A stretch of 64,000 nt of DNA, taken from assembly GCA_052143835.1 (NCBI GenBank), contig JBKQRV010000020.1, forward strand, positions 1 through 64,000, given 5' to 3'. The translations under genes were made by a program, and so were the position numbers. The stretch comes from DASPPM01 sp052143835. Lineage in GTDB: Bacteria; Pseudomonadota; Alphaproteobacteria; JACZXZ01. Shown piece after piece: positions 16,256 through 23,752 of this stretch. Position 1 is the first letter of the stretch. The number at the start of each line of letters is the position of its first letter. The notes under the pieces are model-generated. The model was given only the letters and a program-made list of their open reading frames with translations. It was not told where the DNA came from and did not search any database.

Positions 16256-17121
16256 GACCGCTGCATGTCCTTCTTGCGGTGCTCGTGGCTGCGATTTGGG
16301 GCGTCGCCTTCGTCGCCAGCAAGATCGGCCTTGAGAGTTTCACTCCCGCGCAGCTGACCGCGCTCAGGTTCGTGATCGCGGCGATTGCGGCCATCTGGCT
16401 GCCTCGACCGCAGATCTCGTGGACATTGCTCATTTGCATTGGACTGTCGATTTTTACGGGGCAGTTCCTCCTGCAATTCTTCGGCATGGCAAGCGGAATG
16501 CCGGCCGGGCTCACGGCGGTGGTCGTTCAGTCGCAGGCGCTTTTCACGGTGCTGTTCGCCGCGATCGCGATTGGAGACAAGCCGAGCGCGCAGCAGCTCG
16601 TCGGCATGCTGACCGCCTTCGTCGGATTGGCGATGATCGGATTGAGCTTGGGCGGCGGCGTAACCTTCGCCGGCTTCACGCTGACTTTGGCCTCCGCGGT
16701 GAGCTGGGCGCTTGGAAATGTGCTGGTGAAGCGCTTGCCCAAAGTCGACATGCTTCATCTCATGGTCTGGGCCAGTCTCGTCCCGCCGCTTCCAGCGTTG
16801 GCACTCTCCTACATCCTCGACGGCCCGGGATCGCTCTTGTCGGCACTCGCAGGTGCATCCTGGTGGGGAATCGGCGCCGCCGTCTACTTGGGGCTCCTCG
16901 CCACGGTCGTGGCCTATGCCCTTTGGGGCAGCTTGCTTCACCGCTACTCGACGGCCGCCGTCGCTCCCTTCGCATTGCTGGCACCCTGCGTCGGTGCGGC
17001 CACGTCGGCCCTGGTCCTCGGCGAACGTTTCGGGGCGTCGCGTGTTGCCGGAATGGGAGCGATCCTGGTCGGCGTGGCGATCGCGGCACTGCCGCGGCTT
17101 GCCGCGCGGCGCGCCCCTTAG
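16252..17121 (+). CDS. EamA/DMT family transporter
   Basis: A 289-residue inner-membrane protein with ten predicted helices in two EamA repeats (first at AAIWGVAFVASKIGL, second at ASAVSWALGNVLVKRL). Closest in style to the O-acetylserine/cysteine exporter branch (MRPLHVLLAVLVAAIWGV, ATVVAYALWGSLLHRY). Substrate is probably an amino acid or small metabolite. Lying after an arsR and next to arsM it may export a thiol or arsenical, but EamA proteins are not established arsenic transporters, so this is context only. Base composition is a little lower in GC than the surrounding backbone, as in the rest of the island. Confidence 0.85.
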   Translation: MRPLHVLLAVLVAAIWGVAFVASKIGLESFTPAQLTALRFVIAAIAAIWLPRPQISWTLLICIGLSIFTGQFLLQFFGMASGMPAGLTAVVVQSQALFTVLFAAIAIGDKPSAQQLVGMLTAFVGLAMIGLSLGGGVTFAGFTLTLASAVSWALGNVLVKRLPKVDMLHLMVWASLVPPLPALALSYILDGPGSLLSALAGASWWGIGAAVYLGLLATVVAYALWGSLLHRYSTAAVAPFALLAPCVGAATSALVLGERFGASRVAGMGAILVGVAIAALPRLAARRAP

Positions 17122-17207
17122 GCCGGACCGGCGATGACGCCGAGGAGCGGGCTTGAGGTGCGGTTATAAATTACAGAATCTTGGAAATACGGAAAAGATC
17201 GACACCC

Positions 17208-17223
17208 TCGGCGTACGCGCCGA
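17208..17223 (-). terminator. Weak candidate terminator after arsM
   Basis: Perfect 6-bp stem TCGGCG/CGCCGA around a 4-nt loop. On the minus strand it is followed about 9 nt later by CTTTT. It lies about 70 nt beyond the arsM stop codon and just beyond the G-quadruplex motif. The T-run is short and distant, so efficiency is doubtful. Confidence 0.3.
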
Positions 17224-17259
17224 CGAAAGAGGCGCCACCCCGGAAAGACGGGTGAGCAG

Positions 17260-17287
17260 CCCCTGCCCCGGCCCCTGCCCCGGCCCC
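17260..17287 (-). other. Five-tract G-quadruplex motif in the arsM 3' region
   Basis: On the minus strand (the arsM transcript) five GGGG runs are separated by 2-nt loops (CC, CA, CC, CA). The plus strand shows the matching C-tracts and a doubled 12-mer. The motif starts 9 nt after the arsM stop codon at 17296. Four-G runs with 2-nt loops are among the most stable quadruplex forms, so an RNA or DNA quadruplex is expected. A role in termination or mRNA stability is inferred. Confidence 0.6.
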
Positions 17288-17295
17288 GGCCGGAG

Positions 17296-18150
17296 TCAGC
17301 CGCAGCACTGCGGAGCGCTTCGTTCCTTCGACCGCCCGAGCGGCTTCATTGCACGGACGAAGGCGCTCATGAATTTTCCGTCGACCTGTGGGGCGAGGGC
17401 GTCCACGTCGATCCCCTTGCCGGTCAAGAATTCTCTCGCGTCCTCGACGTCGTAGACGCGCGTCGGCTCGATGCCGATGGCCTCGAAGCCCGCTCGAGCG
17501 AGCTTTTCGGAATATTCCGCGTCCGTCAGCGCGCCGGCGATGCAGCCGACCCACAGCAAGAGGTCACGTCTGATCTCAGCCGGCACCTCGCCGCGCGTGA
17601 TCACGTCGGAGACGGCGAAGCGGCCGCCCGGCTTGAGCACTCGAAATGCCTCGCGAAGCACCCGCTCCTTGTCGCCCGAGAGGTTGATGACGCAGTTCGA
17701 GATGACGACGTCGACCGAATTGTCGGGCAACGGAATATGCTCGATCTCGCCTTTGAGAAACTCCGCGTTTTCGATGCCGGCCTTCTGCTGATTCTCGCGG
17801 GCGAGCGCCAGCATCTCATCGGTCATATCGAGACCGTAGGCCTTCCCGTTGGGGCCGACCCGACGCGCAGAGAGCAGCACGTCGATACCGCCGCCCGAGC
17901 CGAGGTCGAGGACGATCTCGCCGGGCGCCAACTCAGCCAATGCAGTCGGGTTGCCGCAACCGAGGGAAGCCAGGACCGCGGCCTCGGGCAATGCGGCGGT
18001 TTCTCCCTCATTGTAGAGATCGGAGGTGATCGGGAAGCTGCGGTCGCGCGCCGCCGATTTCCCGCAGCACGACCCGGCCTCTTTGCTCACGCGCAACGCG
18101 GCCTGGCTGTATTTCGACCTGACCGCCTCTTTTACGTCGATCTCGCTCAT
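17296..18150 (-). CDS. arsM: Arsenite S-adenosylmethionine methyltransferase
   Basis: A 284-residue ArsM that methylates As(III) to methylated arsenicals. The SAM-binding site is VLDLGSGGGIDVLLSARRVG, with the later YGLDMTDEML. The arsenic-binding cysteines are in GSCCGKS (near 28), NCVINLS (mid) and WVGCIAGALT. The protein ends in QCCG. The ATG at 18150 overlaps the arsR stop by 4 bp (ATGA). A longer in-frame ORF would run antisense-free into arsR and is not supported. Transcribed with arsR from the dyad-containing promoter at 18525. Confidence 0.94.
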   Translation of the reverse strand: MSEIDVKEAVRSKYSQAALRVSKEAGSCCGKSAARDRSFPITSDLYNEGETAALPEAAVLASLGCGNPTALAELAPGEIVLDLGSGGGIDVLLSARRVGPNGKAYGLDMTDEMLALARENQQKAGIENAEFLKGEIEHIPLPDNSVDVVISNCVINLSGDKERVLREAFRVLKPGGRFAVSDVITRGEVPAEIRRDLLLWVGCIAGALTDAEYSEKLARAGFEAIGIEPTRVYDVEDAREFLTGKGIDVDALAPQVDGKFMSAFVRAMKPLGRSKERSAPQCCG

Positions 18151-18524
18151 GGTCCGCGCTCCTTGCCAAAACGGACGATTCTCCCGGGCTGAACGGCCTT
18201 GTTGCGCGTGCAGCATTCGGCGTAGAGAAACGCCAGCAACTCGCGCAACGCATCGGCATTCGCCGAATAGCGCAAATACGTCCCCTCGCGGCGGACCCTC
18301 ACCAGCTCTTCGTGCTTGAGCTTCTCCAGGTGGTGCGACAGCGTCGATGCCGGGATATCGAGCTCGGCCCCGATCTCGTTCACCACCATCCCGTCGGGGT
18401 GCGCCGAAAGCAGCAGTCGCATGATGCGCAGCCGCGCATCCGTCCCCATCGCCGAGAACATGTCCGCGAAGCGGCTGATTTGCTCGTCCGACTGCTGAGT
18501 GCCGATGCGCAGCCTTGGGTCCAT
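18147..18524 (-). CDS. arsR: ArsR family repressor controlling arsM
   Basis: A 125-residue winged-HTH repressor (IPASTLSHHLEKLKHEELVRV). Cysteines in LYAECCTRN near the C-terminus are the likely As(III) ligands. The start codon at 18524 directly abuts an 8-bp perfect inverted repeat (18525-18544), leaving no space for a ribosome binding site, so the mRNA may be leaderless. The alternative start at residue 22 also lacks a ribosome binding site. It overlaps arsM by 4 bp, so the pair is an autoregulated unit. Confidence 0.88.
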   Translation of the reverse strand: MDPRLRIGTQQSDEQISRFADMFSAMGTDARLRIMRLLLSAHPDGMVVNEIGAELDIPASTLSHHLEKLKHEELVRVRREGTYLRYSANADALRELLAFLYAECCTRNKAVQPGRIVRFGKERGP

Positions 18525-18544
18525 AATTCTATAATAATAGAATT
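18525..18544. promoter_or_regulatory. Perfect inverted repeat, ArsR operator
   Basis: AATTCTAT (18525-18532) and ATAGAATT (18537-18544) are exact inverse arms with a 4-bp AATA spacer, in an AT-rich patch immediately next to the arsR start codon. Symmetry, length and position are as expected for an ArsR dimer site. It probably overlaps the -10 region. Confidence 0.7.
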
Positions 18545-18625
18545 ATCGAATAAGTCAAGGCCGTTTGCAGGCCCTCTGACACCCCGACGACAGCCAATCG
18601 GCGATCGCCGCATACACCGATCTGG

Positions 18626-18646
18626 CGGGCCCGAGCGAAGGGCCCG
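18626..18646. repeat. GC-rich hairpin between acr3 and arsR
   Basis: Perfect 7-bp inverted repeat CGGGCCC (18626-18632) and GGGCCCG (18640-18646) around a 7-nt loop, about 92 nt after the acr3 stop. It could end the acr3 transcript, but no T-run follows on the minus strand. Confidence 0.35.
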
Positions 18647-18737
18647 GTCGGGAACCGCGAAGGTCTATAGCTCGTTCGGGCTGCTTGGTTGGATTTCGAG
18701 CAGCGGCACCACCTCAGCGAGCGCCGCTCGATCCTCC

Positions 18738-19841
18738 TTAGGCGTGCTCGTACCAACCCTTCGTTGCGGACACGATCCGAACGACCGAGAGCATCACCGG
18801 CACCTCGATGAGCACCCCGACGACGGTCGCGAGTGCAGCACCGGAGTTGAGGCCGAAGAGCGCTATCGCCGTGGCAACGGCAAGCTCGAAGAAATTGCTG
18901 GCACCGATGAGGGCCGAGGGTCCGGCGACACAATGGGCGACACCGAGCGTCCGGTTCAGCCAATATGCGAGGCCCGCGTTCAGGTAGACTTGGATAAGGA
19001 TCGGCACGGCCAGGAGCAGAATCACCAACGGCTGCCTCAGAATCTGCTCACCCTGGAAACCGAACAGCAGCACGAGCGTCGACAGAAGTGCCCCGAGCGA
19101 TACCGGCCCAAGCCGCTTGAGCATGGCCGTGAGCCGCGCGGCACCGCCATGTGCCAGGAGGCCGCGGCGCCAAATCTGTGCTGCGATCACCGGCACCACG
19201 ATATAGAGCAGCACCGAGAGGAATAGTGTCTGCCATGGTACCGCGATGGCGGAAAGCCCGAGCAGAAGCCCGACGAGCGGCGCAAAAGCGACGATCATGA
19301 TGGCGTCGTTGAGCGCCACCTGGCTGAGCGTGAAGTGCGGTTCGCCCTCGACCAGATTGCTCCACACGAAGACCATCGCCGTGCAGGGTGCCGCTGCGAG
19401 CAGAATGAGGCCGGCGACGTAGGAGGAAAGCTGGCCCGAGGGCAGCAGGGGTGCGAAGAGATGAGCGATGAAAATCCATGCGAGCAGGGCCATCGAGAAA
19501 GGCTTGACCGCCCAATTGATGAAGAGGGTAACACCGATGCCGCGCCAATGCTCCCGCACCTGATGCAGCGCGCCGAAATCGACCTTGAGCAGCATCGGCA
19601 CGATCATGAGCCAGACGAGCACGGCGACCGGCAGATTGACCTCTGCCACGGTGGCGCGGCCGAGAATCGCGAAGGGGGTCGGCATGAAGCGTCCGAGCGC
19701 AATGCCGGCCACGATGCAGAGCGCCACCCACAACGAGAGATAGCGTTCGACGACACCGAGATGGGCAGCTCGGCCGCGGCGCGCCGGTTCACCACGGAGA
19801 GCAGCGCCGGAGCGTGTTGGGGTTCCCGACTGGATCGTCAC
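18738..19841 (-). CDS. acr3: Acr3 family arsenite efflux transporter
   Basis: A 367-residue integral membrane protein of the ACR3 (BASS superfamily) type with about ten helices. It exports As(III) from the cytoplasm. Family blocks: NLPVAVLVWLMIVPMLLKVD, INWAVKPFSMALLAWIF, and AAAPCTAMVFVWSNL, which holds the conserved, functionally essential Cys of the fourth helix region. Also present is GPSALIGASNFFELAVA near the end. The start is a GTG at 19841 overlapping the arsC stop as GTGA, indicating translational coupling. Upstream in-frame sequence belongs to arsC in another frame and is not part of this protein. Confidence 0.92.
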   Translation of the reverse strand: MTIQSGTPTRSGAALRGEPARRGRAAHLGVVERYLSLWVALCIVAGIALGRFMPTPFAILGRATVAEVNLPVAVLVWLMIVPMLLKVDFGALHQVREHWRGIGVTLFINWAVKPFSMALLAWIFIAHLFAPLLPSGQLSSYVAGLILLAAAPCTAMVFVWSNLVEGEPHFTLSQVALNDAIMIVAFAPLVGLLLGLSAIAVPWQTLFLSVLLYIVVPVIAAQIWRRGLLAHGGAARLTAMLKRLGPVSLGALLSTLVLLFGFQGEQILRQPLVILLLAVPILIQVYLNAGLAYWLNRTLGVAHCVAGPSALIGASNFFELAVATAIALFGLNSGAALATVVGVLIEVPVMLSVVRIVSATKGWYEHA

Positions 19842-20365
19842 GAGGCGCGCTCGACGGAGGATGTGTCGAGGACGGTACGGCCAATCTCGTCGACCTTTTT
19901 CTTGAGCGCCAGCCGGTCGAGCGCCTCCATGCGCAAATTCACGAAAATCTTGATGCGGAACTCGAGCTCGCGGAGCGCGCGCCTGAAGGCGTCGCGTTTC
20001 TGCATCTCGGTCCCCTCGACCGCCACCGGATCGGCCAGGCCCCAGTGGGCGGTCACTGGCTGACCGGGCCAGACGGGGCACGGCTCATTTGCCGCCTGGT
20101 CGCATACGGTGAAGACGAGGTCCATCTCCGGCGCTCCCGGCTTGGCGAACTCGTCCCAGCTTTTGCTGCGCAGCCCTTCGGTCGGCAGCCTCAGCTTGGT
20201 CAGCAGCTCGAGGGCGTAGGGATGCGGTGCGGGCTTCGGGAAGCTCCCGGCGCTGAACGCGTTGAAGCGACCCTTGCCCCAGTGCCTGAGAAGCGACTCC
20301 GCGAGGATGCTCCTTGCGGAGTTCCCCGTGCATAAGAACAGCACGTTGAAGGTCTTCTTGCTCAT
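19838..20365 (-). CDS. arsC: Arsenate reductase, low-molecular-weight phosphatase type
   Basis: A 175-residue LMW protein-tyrosine-phosphatase-fold arsenate reductase. The phosphate/arsenate loop LFLCTGNSARSILAE (CX5R) is at residues 8-22, and the DP acid motif region is GLADPVAVEG. A second Cys lies in TVCDQAANEPCPVWP. It reduces As(V) to As(III), which Acr3 then exports. ATG at 20365 with AGGA 9 nt upstream. A longer frame reaching 20440 lacks similarity. Sits between arsR and acr3 in one operon. Confidence 0.93.
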   Translation of the reverse strand: MSKKTFNVLFLCTGNSARSILAESLLRHWGKGRFNAFSAGSFPKPAPHPYALELLTKLRLPTEGLRSKSWDEFAKPGAPEMDLVFTVCDQAANEPCPVWPGQPVTAHWGLADPVAVEGTEMQKRDAFRRALRELEFRIKIFVNLRMEALDRLALKKKVDEIGRTVLDTSSVERAS

Positions 20366-20408
20366 CGGGCGATCCTGGGCTTGAGTGCCGCCGGCCGACT
20401 TGGCCGGC

Positions 20409-20801
20409 TCAACGGCGCCGCGCGCGTGAAGGCGCTTCATGGTCTCGTATCCCCCTGGCTTTGGACCCGGCGGCGGCGGCTGCCGGCTCGCAGTCGGGAA
20501 GGCCGCATGCCGCCGGATGACCTCCGCAGCAGTTCTCGGTCAGGTAGGCGATGAGCGTCCGCACGCGCTCGAAGTCCGCGGAATAGACGAGCGACCGCCC
20601 GTCTCGCTCGGCATCGACGAGGCCGGCATGCTTGAGATGGCTTAGATGGAAGGAGAGGGTCGCCGGTGCGAGATTGAGACGCTGGCCGATCTGGCCGGCG
20701 GCGATCCCGGCGGGCCCCGCTTCGACCAGGAGCCGGAAGATGTCGAGTCGCGTCTCGTGCGACAGGCCGGCGAGGGCCGCGAGCGCGTTTGTCTTTTCCA
20801 T
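20409..20801 (-). CDS. arsR: ArsR family repressor of the arsC-acr3 operon
   Basis: A winged-HTH repressor of about 130 residues from the ATG at 20801 (MEKTNALAALAGLSHETRLD). The recognition helix region is LAPATLSFHLSHLKHAGLV. Possible As(III) ligands are in ENCCGGHPAACGLPDC near the C-terminus. A longer start at 20837 would place the operator-like dyad inside the gene, so 20801 is preferred. As with the arsM-linked arsR, the dyad runs right up to the start codon with no ribosome binding site. It heads an operon arsR-arsC-acr3. Confidence 0.87.
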   Translation of the reverse strand: MEKTNALAALAGLSHETRLDIFRLLVEAGPAGIAAGQIGQRLNLAPATLSFHLSHLKHAGLVDAERDGRSLVYSADFERVRTLIAYLTENCCGGHPAACGLPDCEPAAAAAGSKARGIRDHEAPSRARRR

Positions 20802-20803
20802 AT

Positions 20804-20819
20804 TTCGAGTATTGTCGAA
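20804..20819. promoter_or_regulatory. Dyad at arsR start, probable ArsR operator
   Basis: TTCGA (20804-20808) and TCGAA (20815-20819) form an inverted repeat with a 6-bp spacer, 2 bp from the arsR start codon at 20801. It differs in sequence from the dyad of the other arsR, suggesting separate specificity for the two repressors. Confidence 0.55.
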
Positions 20820-20904
20820 TTTTCTGATCATTGTCAACGGCGGCCCTTCGATATTGCGGGACCATCGGGCTCAGACGCGCTCCGACCGCATCCATCCCGA
20901 AGCA

Positions 20905-21021
20905 ATGGCGCCGATCATCCCCAACTACAAGCAAACCTGGGGCAACATCCGCAAGATCGCCTCCGCCCCCGAGGTGACCAAGCAGCTCACATTCAAGTCG
21001 CACGATTATCGCGCATCGTAG
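20905..21021 (+). CDS. Very small ORF (38 aa), uncertain
   Basis: ATG at 20905 opens a 38-codon frame, MAPIIPNYKQTWGNIRKIAS and 18 more residues ending SHDYRAS. The composition (Lys, Ile, Tyr, Trp) looks protein-like and unlike random high-GC frames, but no ribosome binding site is evident and no family is recognised. It could be a small protein or the 3' remnant of a gene broken when the ars island arrived. It lies between divergent arsR and the convergent secreted-protein gene. Confidence 0.25.
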   Translation: MAPIIPNYKQTWGNIRKIASAPEVTKQLTFKSHDYRAS

Positions 21022-21070
21022 CGCTTCCCCCGACGCGCCGCGCGGGCCTCCCCGGGGCTCGCGCGGCGTT

Positions 21071-21601
21071 CTACCTGATCTCGATCTGGTGGGCGAGCGT
21101 CTTGCCGTCGGACCAGGTCAGCTGCGTGAAGCCGAGCAGCTTGCAGAGATCGAAGAAGTTGTAGACGGCGCTGACCGAGTTCTCCTTGAAGTAGGGCGTG
21201 AGCCGCGCGATCGCGGTCAGCATGGCGAAGAGCGCGCGCGCCCGATAGAGCGTGTTGTAGGCGCTGTCGGTGATCGCGACAATGATCAGCCTGTTGGCCT
21301 CGTCCCCCTTGGCGTACATGATGAACTGCGGCGCATAGTGGTAGGTCAGCATTTCCTGCGTCATGCCGGTGACGAAGCCGAGGCGGCGCTCGCGCGTGGA
21401 GTCGGCGAGCGTGGTCGCGACCGAGCGATAGACCTCGCGCGACTGCGGCGGGGGGTAATAGTAGTTGGCGTCCCGGTCGCTGCCGGAGCGCTCGGCTTCC
21501 GCGGCCGGTGCGGTCGTTTGCGCCCGTGCCTCGGCTAACATCCCGGCGCCGGCCAGTGCCAGGAGTGTGAGCGCGAGCATCCTCGAAAGCCATTCGGTCA
21601 T
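21071..21601 (-). CDS. Conserved hypothetical secreted protein (176 aa)
   Basis: N-terminal signal peptide MTEWLSRMLALTLLALAGAG with cleavage near AEARA. The mature part has blocks NYYYPPPQSREVY, RRLGFVTGMTQEML, YAPQFIMYAKGDEANRLIIV, YRARALFAMLTAIARLTPYF and GFTQLTWSDGKTLAHQIEI. This pattern recurs in uncharacterised alphaproteobacterial periplasmic proteins that databases sometimes mislabel as molybdopterin-related. ATG at 21601 with GAGGGG 7 nt upstream. A longer frame to 21670 would mask the signal peptide. Function unknown. Confidence 0.7.
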   Translation of the reverse strand: MTEWLSRMLALTLLALAGAGMLAEARAQTTAPAAEAERSGSDRDANYYYPPPQSREVYRSVATTLADSTRERRLGFVTGMTQEMLTYHYAPQFIMYAKGDEANRLIIVAITDSAYNTLYRARALFAMLTAIARLTPYFKENSVSAVYNFFDLCKLLGFTQLTWSDGKTLAHQIEIR

Positions 21602-21774
21602 TGCGATCCCCTCGGCTTGACGCCCGGCCACGATGAGCCGGAGCCGCATCCTTGGCAAGACCCGGGACAATTCTTCCGCCGCTCGCCCCTCGTCGCGATT
21701 TGCCTTCGGGAAGGCCCCTATGGCGCGCCGCGGCGGCTGGCTATACTCGCTTCCCCCTTCCCGATGGAGCCGCC

Positions 21775-22545
21775 ATGGCCGCCACGCCGAAGCTCGCCTT
21801 CCTCGCCTCAGAGACGGAAAAGGCCAAGGACGCCTTGCGGCGCCTCGTGGCGCGCTACGGCAACGTCCCGATCGAGGAGGCCGATGCGATCGTTCCCTTG
21901 GGCGGGGACGGCTTCATGCTCGAATCCCTCCATCGCTATATGGGCCTCAAGAAGCCGATCTACGGCATGCAGCGCGGCTCGATCGGCTTCCTGATGAACG
22001 AGTACCGCGAGGAACGGCTGCCGCGGCGCGTGGCTCTCGCGCAGGGCTACAAGCTCCATCCGCTGCGCATGAAGGTGCTCACACTCTCGGGCAACCGCAT
22101 CCAGGCGCTCGCCATCAACGAGGTCTCCCTTCTGCGCGAGACGCGTCAGAGCGCCAAGCTCCGGATCGACGTCGACGGCGTCACCCGCTTGGACGAGCTC
22201 ATCTGCGACGGCATCCTCATCTCGACCCCCGCCGGGAGTACCGCCTACAATCTTTCCGCGCACGGCCCGATCATTCCGCTGGGCTCGGGCGTGCTCGCGC
22301 TGACGCCGATTTGTCCCTTCCGCCCGCGCCGCTGGCGCGGCGCGCTCTTGCCGCAATCGGCCAAGGTGAAGTTCCGCATCCTCGAGGCCGAGAAGCGACC
22401 GGTGAGTGCGGTCGCCGATTACACGGAAGCGCGCGACGTCGTGGAGGTCGAGGTCGCCGAGGACCGCAAAGTCAGCTTGACTTTGCTCTTCGACCCCGAG
22501 CACAACCTCGAGGAACGGATTCTCAAGGAGCAGTTCGGATCCTAG
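21775..22545 (+). CDS. nadK: NAD kinase
   Basis: A 256-residue cytosolic ATP-NAD kinase making NADP. The catalytic GGDG motif is in IVPLGGDGFMLESLHRY, the NAD-binding NE motif in AINEVSLLRE, and the glycine-rich conserved region in GILISTPAGSTAYNLSAHGP. ATG at 21775 with GGAG 6 nt upstream. Upstream in-frame residues lack similarity. Length matches the short alphaproteobacterial NadK. Followed 13 bp later by the ArgE-type deacetylase gene. Confidence 0.95.
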   Translation: MAATPKLAFLASETEKAKDALRRLVARYGNVPIEEADAIVPLGGDGFMLESLHRYMGLKKPIYGMQRGSIGFLMNEYREERLPRRVALAQGYKLHPLRMKVLTLSGNRIQALAINEVSLLRETRQSAKLRIDVDGVTRLDELICDGILISTPAGSTAYNLSAHGPIIPLGSGVLALTPICPFRPRRWRGALLPQSAKVKFRILEAEKRPVSAVADYTEARDVVEVEVAEDRKVSLTLLFDPEHNLEERILKEQFGS

Positions 22546-22558
22546 CTGCAATGCGATC

Positions 22559-23725
22559 ATGAGCACGCCGCGTCCCAGGAGCCGCGAATGGATCGAGCGG
22601 CTCATCGCCTTCCCGACCGTGAGCCGGGATTCGAATCTCGCCCTCATCGAGTGCGTGCGCGACTTTCTCGCGGGCCTTGGCGTCCAAGCCCTCCTCGTCC
22701 ACGACGAGAGCGGGAAGAAGGCCAACCTCTACGCCACGCTCGGCCCGAGGGACCGCCCGGGCATCATGCTCTCGGGCCACACCGACGTGGTTTCCGTCGA
22801 CGGCCAGGACTGGCAGAGCGACCCCTTCGCCCTCGTCGAGCGCGAGGGCAGGCTCTACGGCCGCGGGGTGAGCGACATGAAGTCCTTCATCGCTGTCGTG
22901 CTCGCCTTCGTGCCGCGCTTCCTCGAGCGCAAGCTCAAGACGCCGATCCACCTGGCCTTCTCCTACGACGAGGAGGTGGGCTGCCTGGGCGTGCGCCGGC
23001 TCATCGCCCAGTTCGACGCGATGCCGGTCCGCCCCGCCTTCTGCATCGTGGGCGAGCCGACGCTCATGCAGGTGGTGCGCGGGCACAAGGGCAAGCTCGG
23101 CTGCCGCTGCGCGGTGCGCGGCCTCGAATCGCACTCGGCCCTCACCCATCGCGGCGTTAATGCGGTCGAGTTGGCCGCCGAGATCATCGTCCATCTGCGG
23201 CGCATGAGGAAACGCATCGAGAAGACGGGGCCCTTCGACGACGGCTTCGATCCGCCCTACACCACCGTGCACACGGGCGTGGTGCGCGGCGGCACCCAGC
23301 TCAACATCGTGCCGCGCGATTGCGTCTTCGATTTCGAGTTCCGCACGCTGCCCCCCGAGAATCCCCATCTGCTCCTCGACGAGATCAAGAGCTTCGCCGA
23401 GCGCCAACTCCTGCCCGAGATGAAGACGGTCACGGCCGAGGCCGCCATTCACTGGGAGACGCTCTCGGACTCGCCCGGCCTCGACACCGACGAGGAGGCC
23501 GCGGTCACGCGCCTCGTCAAGCAGCTCACCGGCGGCAACAGCACGGGCAAGGTCTCCTTCGGCACCGAGGCGGGGCTCTTCTCCGACGCGCAGATCCCGA
23601 CCGTCGTCTGCGGCCCCGGCTCGATCGAGCAGGCCCACAAGCCCGACGAGTGGGTGGCGCTCGAGCAGATCGCGCGCTGCGAGGCGTTCATGGAGCGCCT
23701 CGTCGAGCACGTCGCGCGCGGCTGA
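22559..23725 (+). CDS. argE: Acetylornithine deacetylase (ArgE-type M20 peptidase)
   Basis: A 388-residue di-zinc M20 metallohydrolase removing acetyl from N2-acetylornithine in arginine synthesis. Zinc ligands and catalytic residues: SGHTDVVSVDGQDW (His, Asp), GRGVSDMKSF (bridging Asp), SYDEEVGCLGVR (catalytic Glu, ligand Glu) and PGSIEQAHKPDEWV (His near the C-terminus). The dimerisation domain lies around 180-290. Many alphaproteobacteria carry such paralogues beside argJ, so another N-acyl substrate is possible. Confidence 0.88.
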   Translation: MSTPRPRSREWIERLIAFPTVSRDSNLALIECVRDFLAGLGVQALLVHDESGKKANLYATLGPRDRPGIMLSGHTDVVSVDGQDWQSDPFALVEREGRLYGRGVSDMKSFIAVVLAFVPRFLERKLKTPIHLAFSYDEEVGCLGVRRLIAQFDAMPVRPAFCIVGEPTLMQVVRGHKGKLGCRCAVRGLESHSALTHRGVNAVELAAEIIVHLRRMRKRIEKTGPFDDGFDPPYTTVHTGVVRGGTQLNIVPRDCVFDFEFRTLPPENPHLLLDEIKSFAERQLLPEMKTVTAEAAIHWETLSDSPGLDTDEEAAVTRLVKQLTGGNSTGKVSFGTEAGLFSDAQIPTVVCGPGSIEQAHKPDEWVALEQIARCEAFMERLVEHVARG

Positions 23726-23752
23726 GCCCGCCATGGGCGCGCTTTATCCGAG

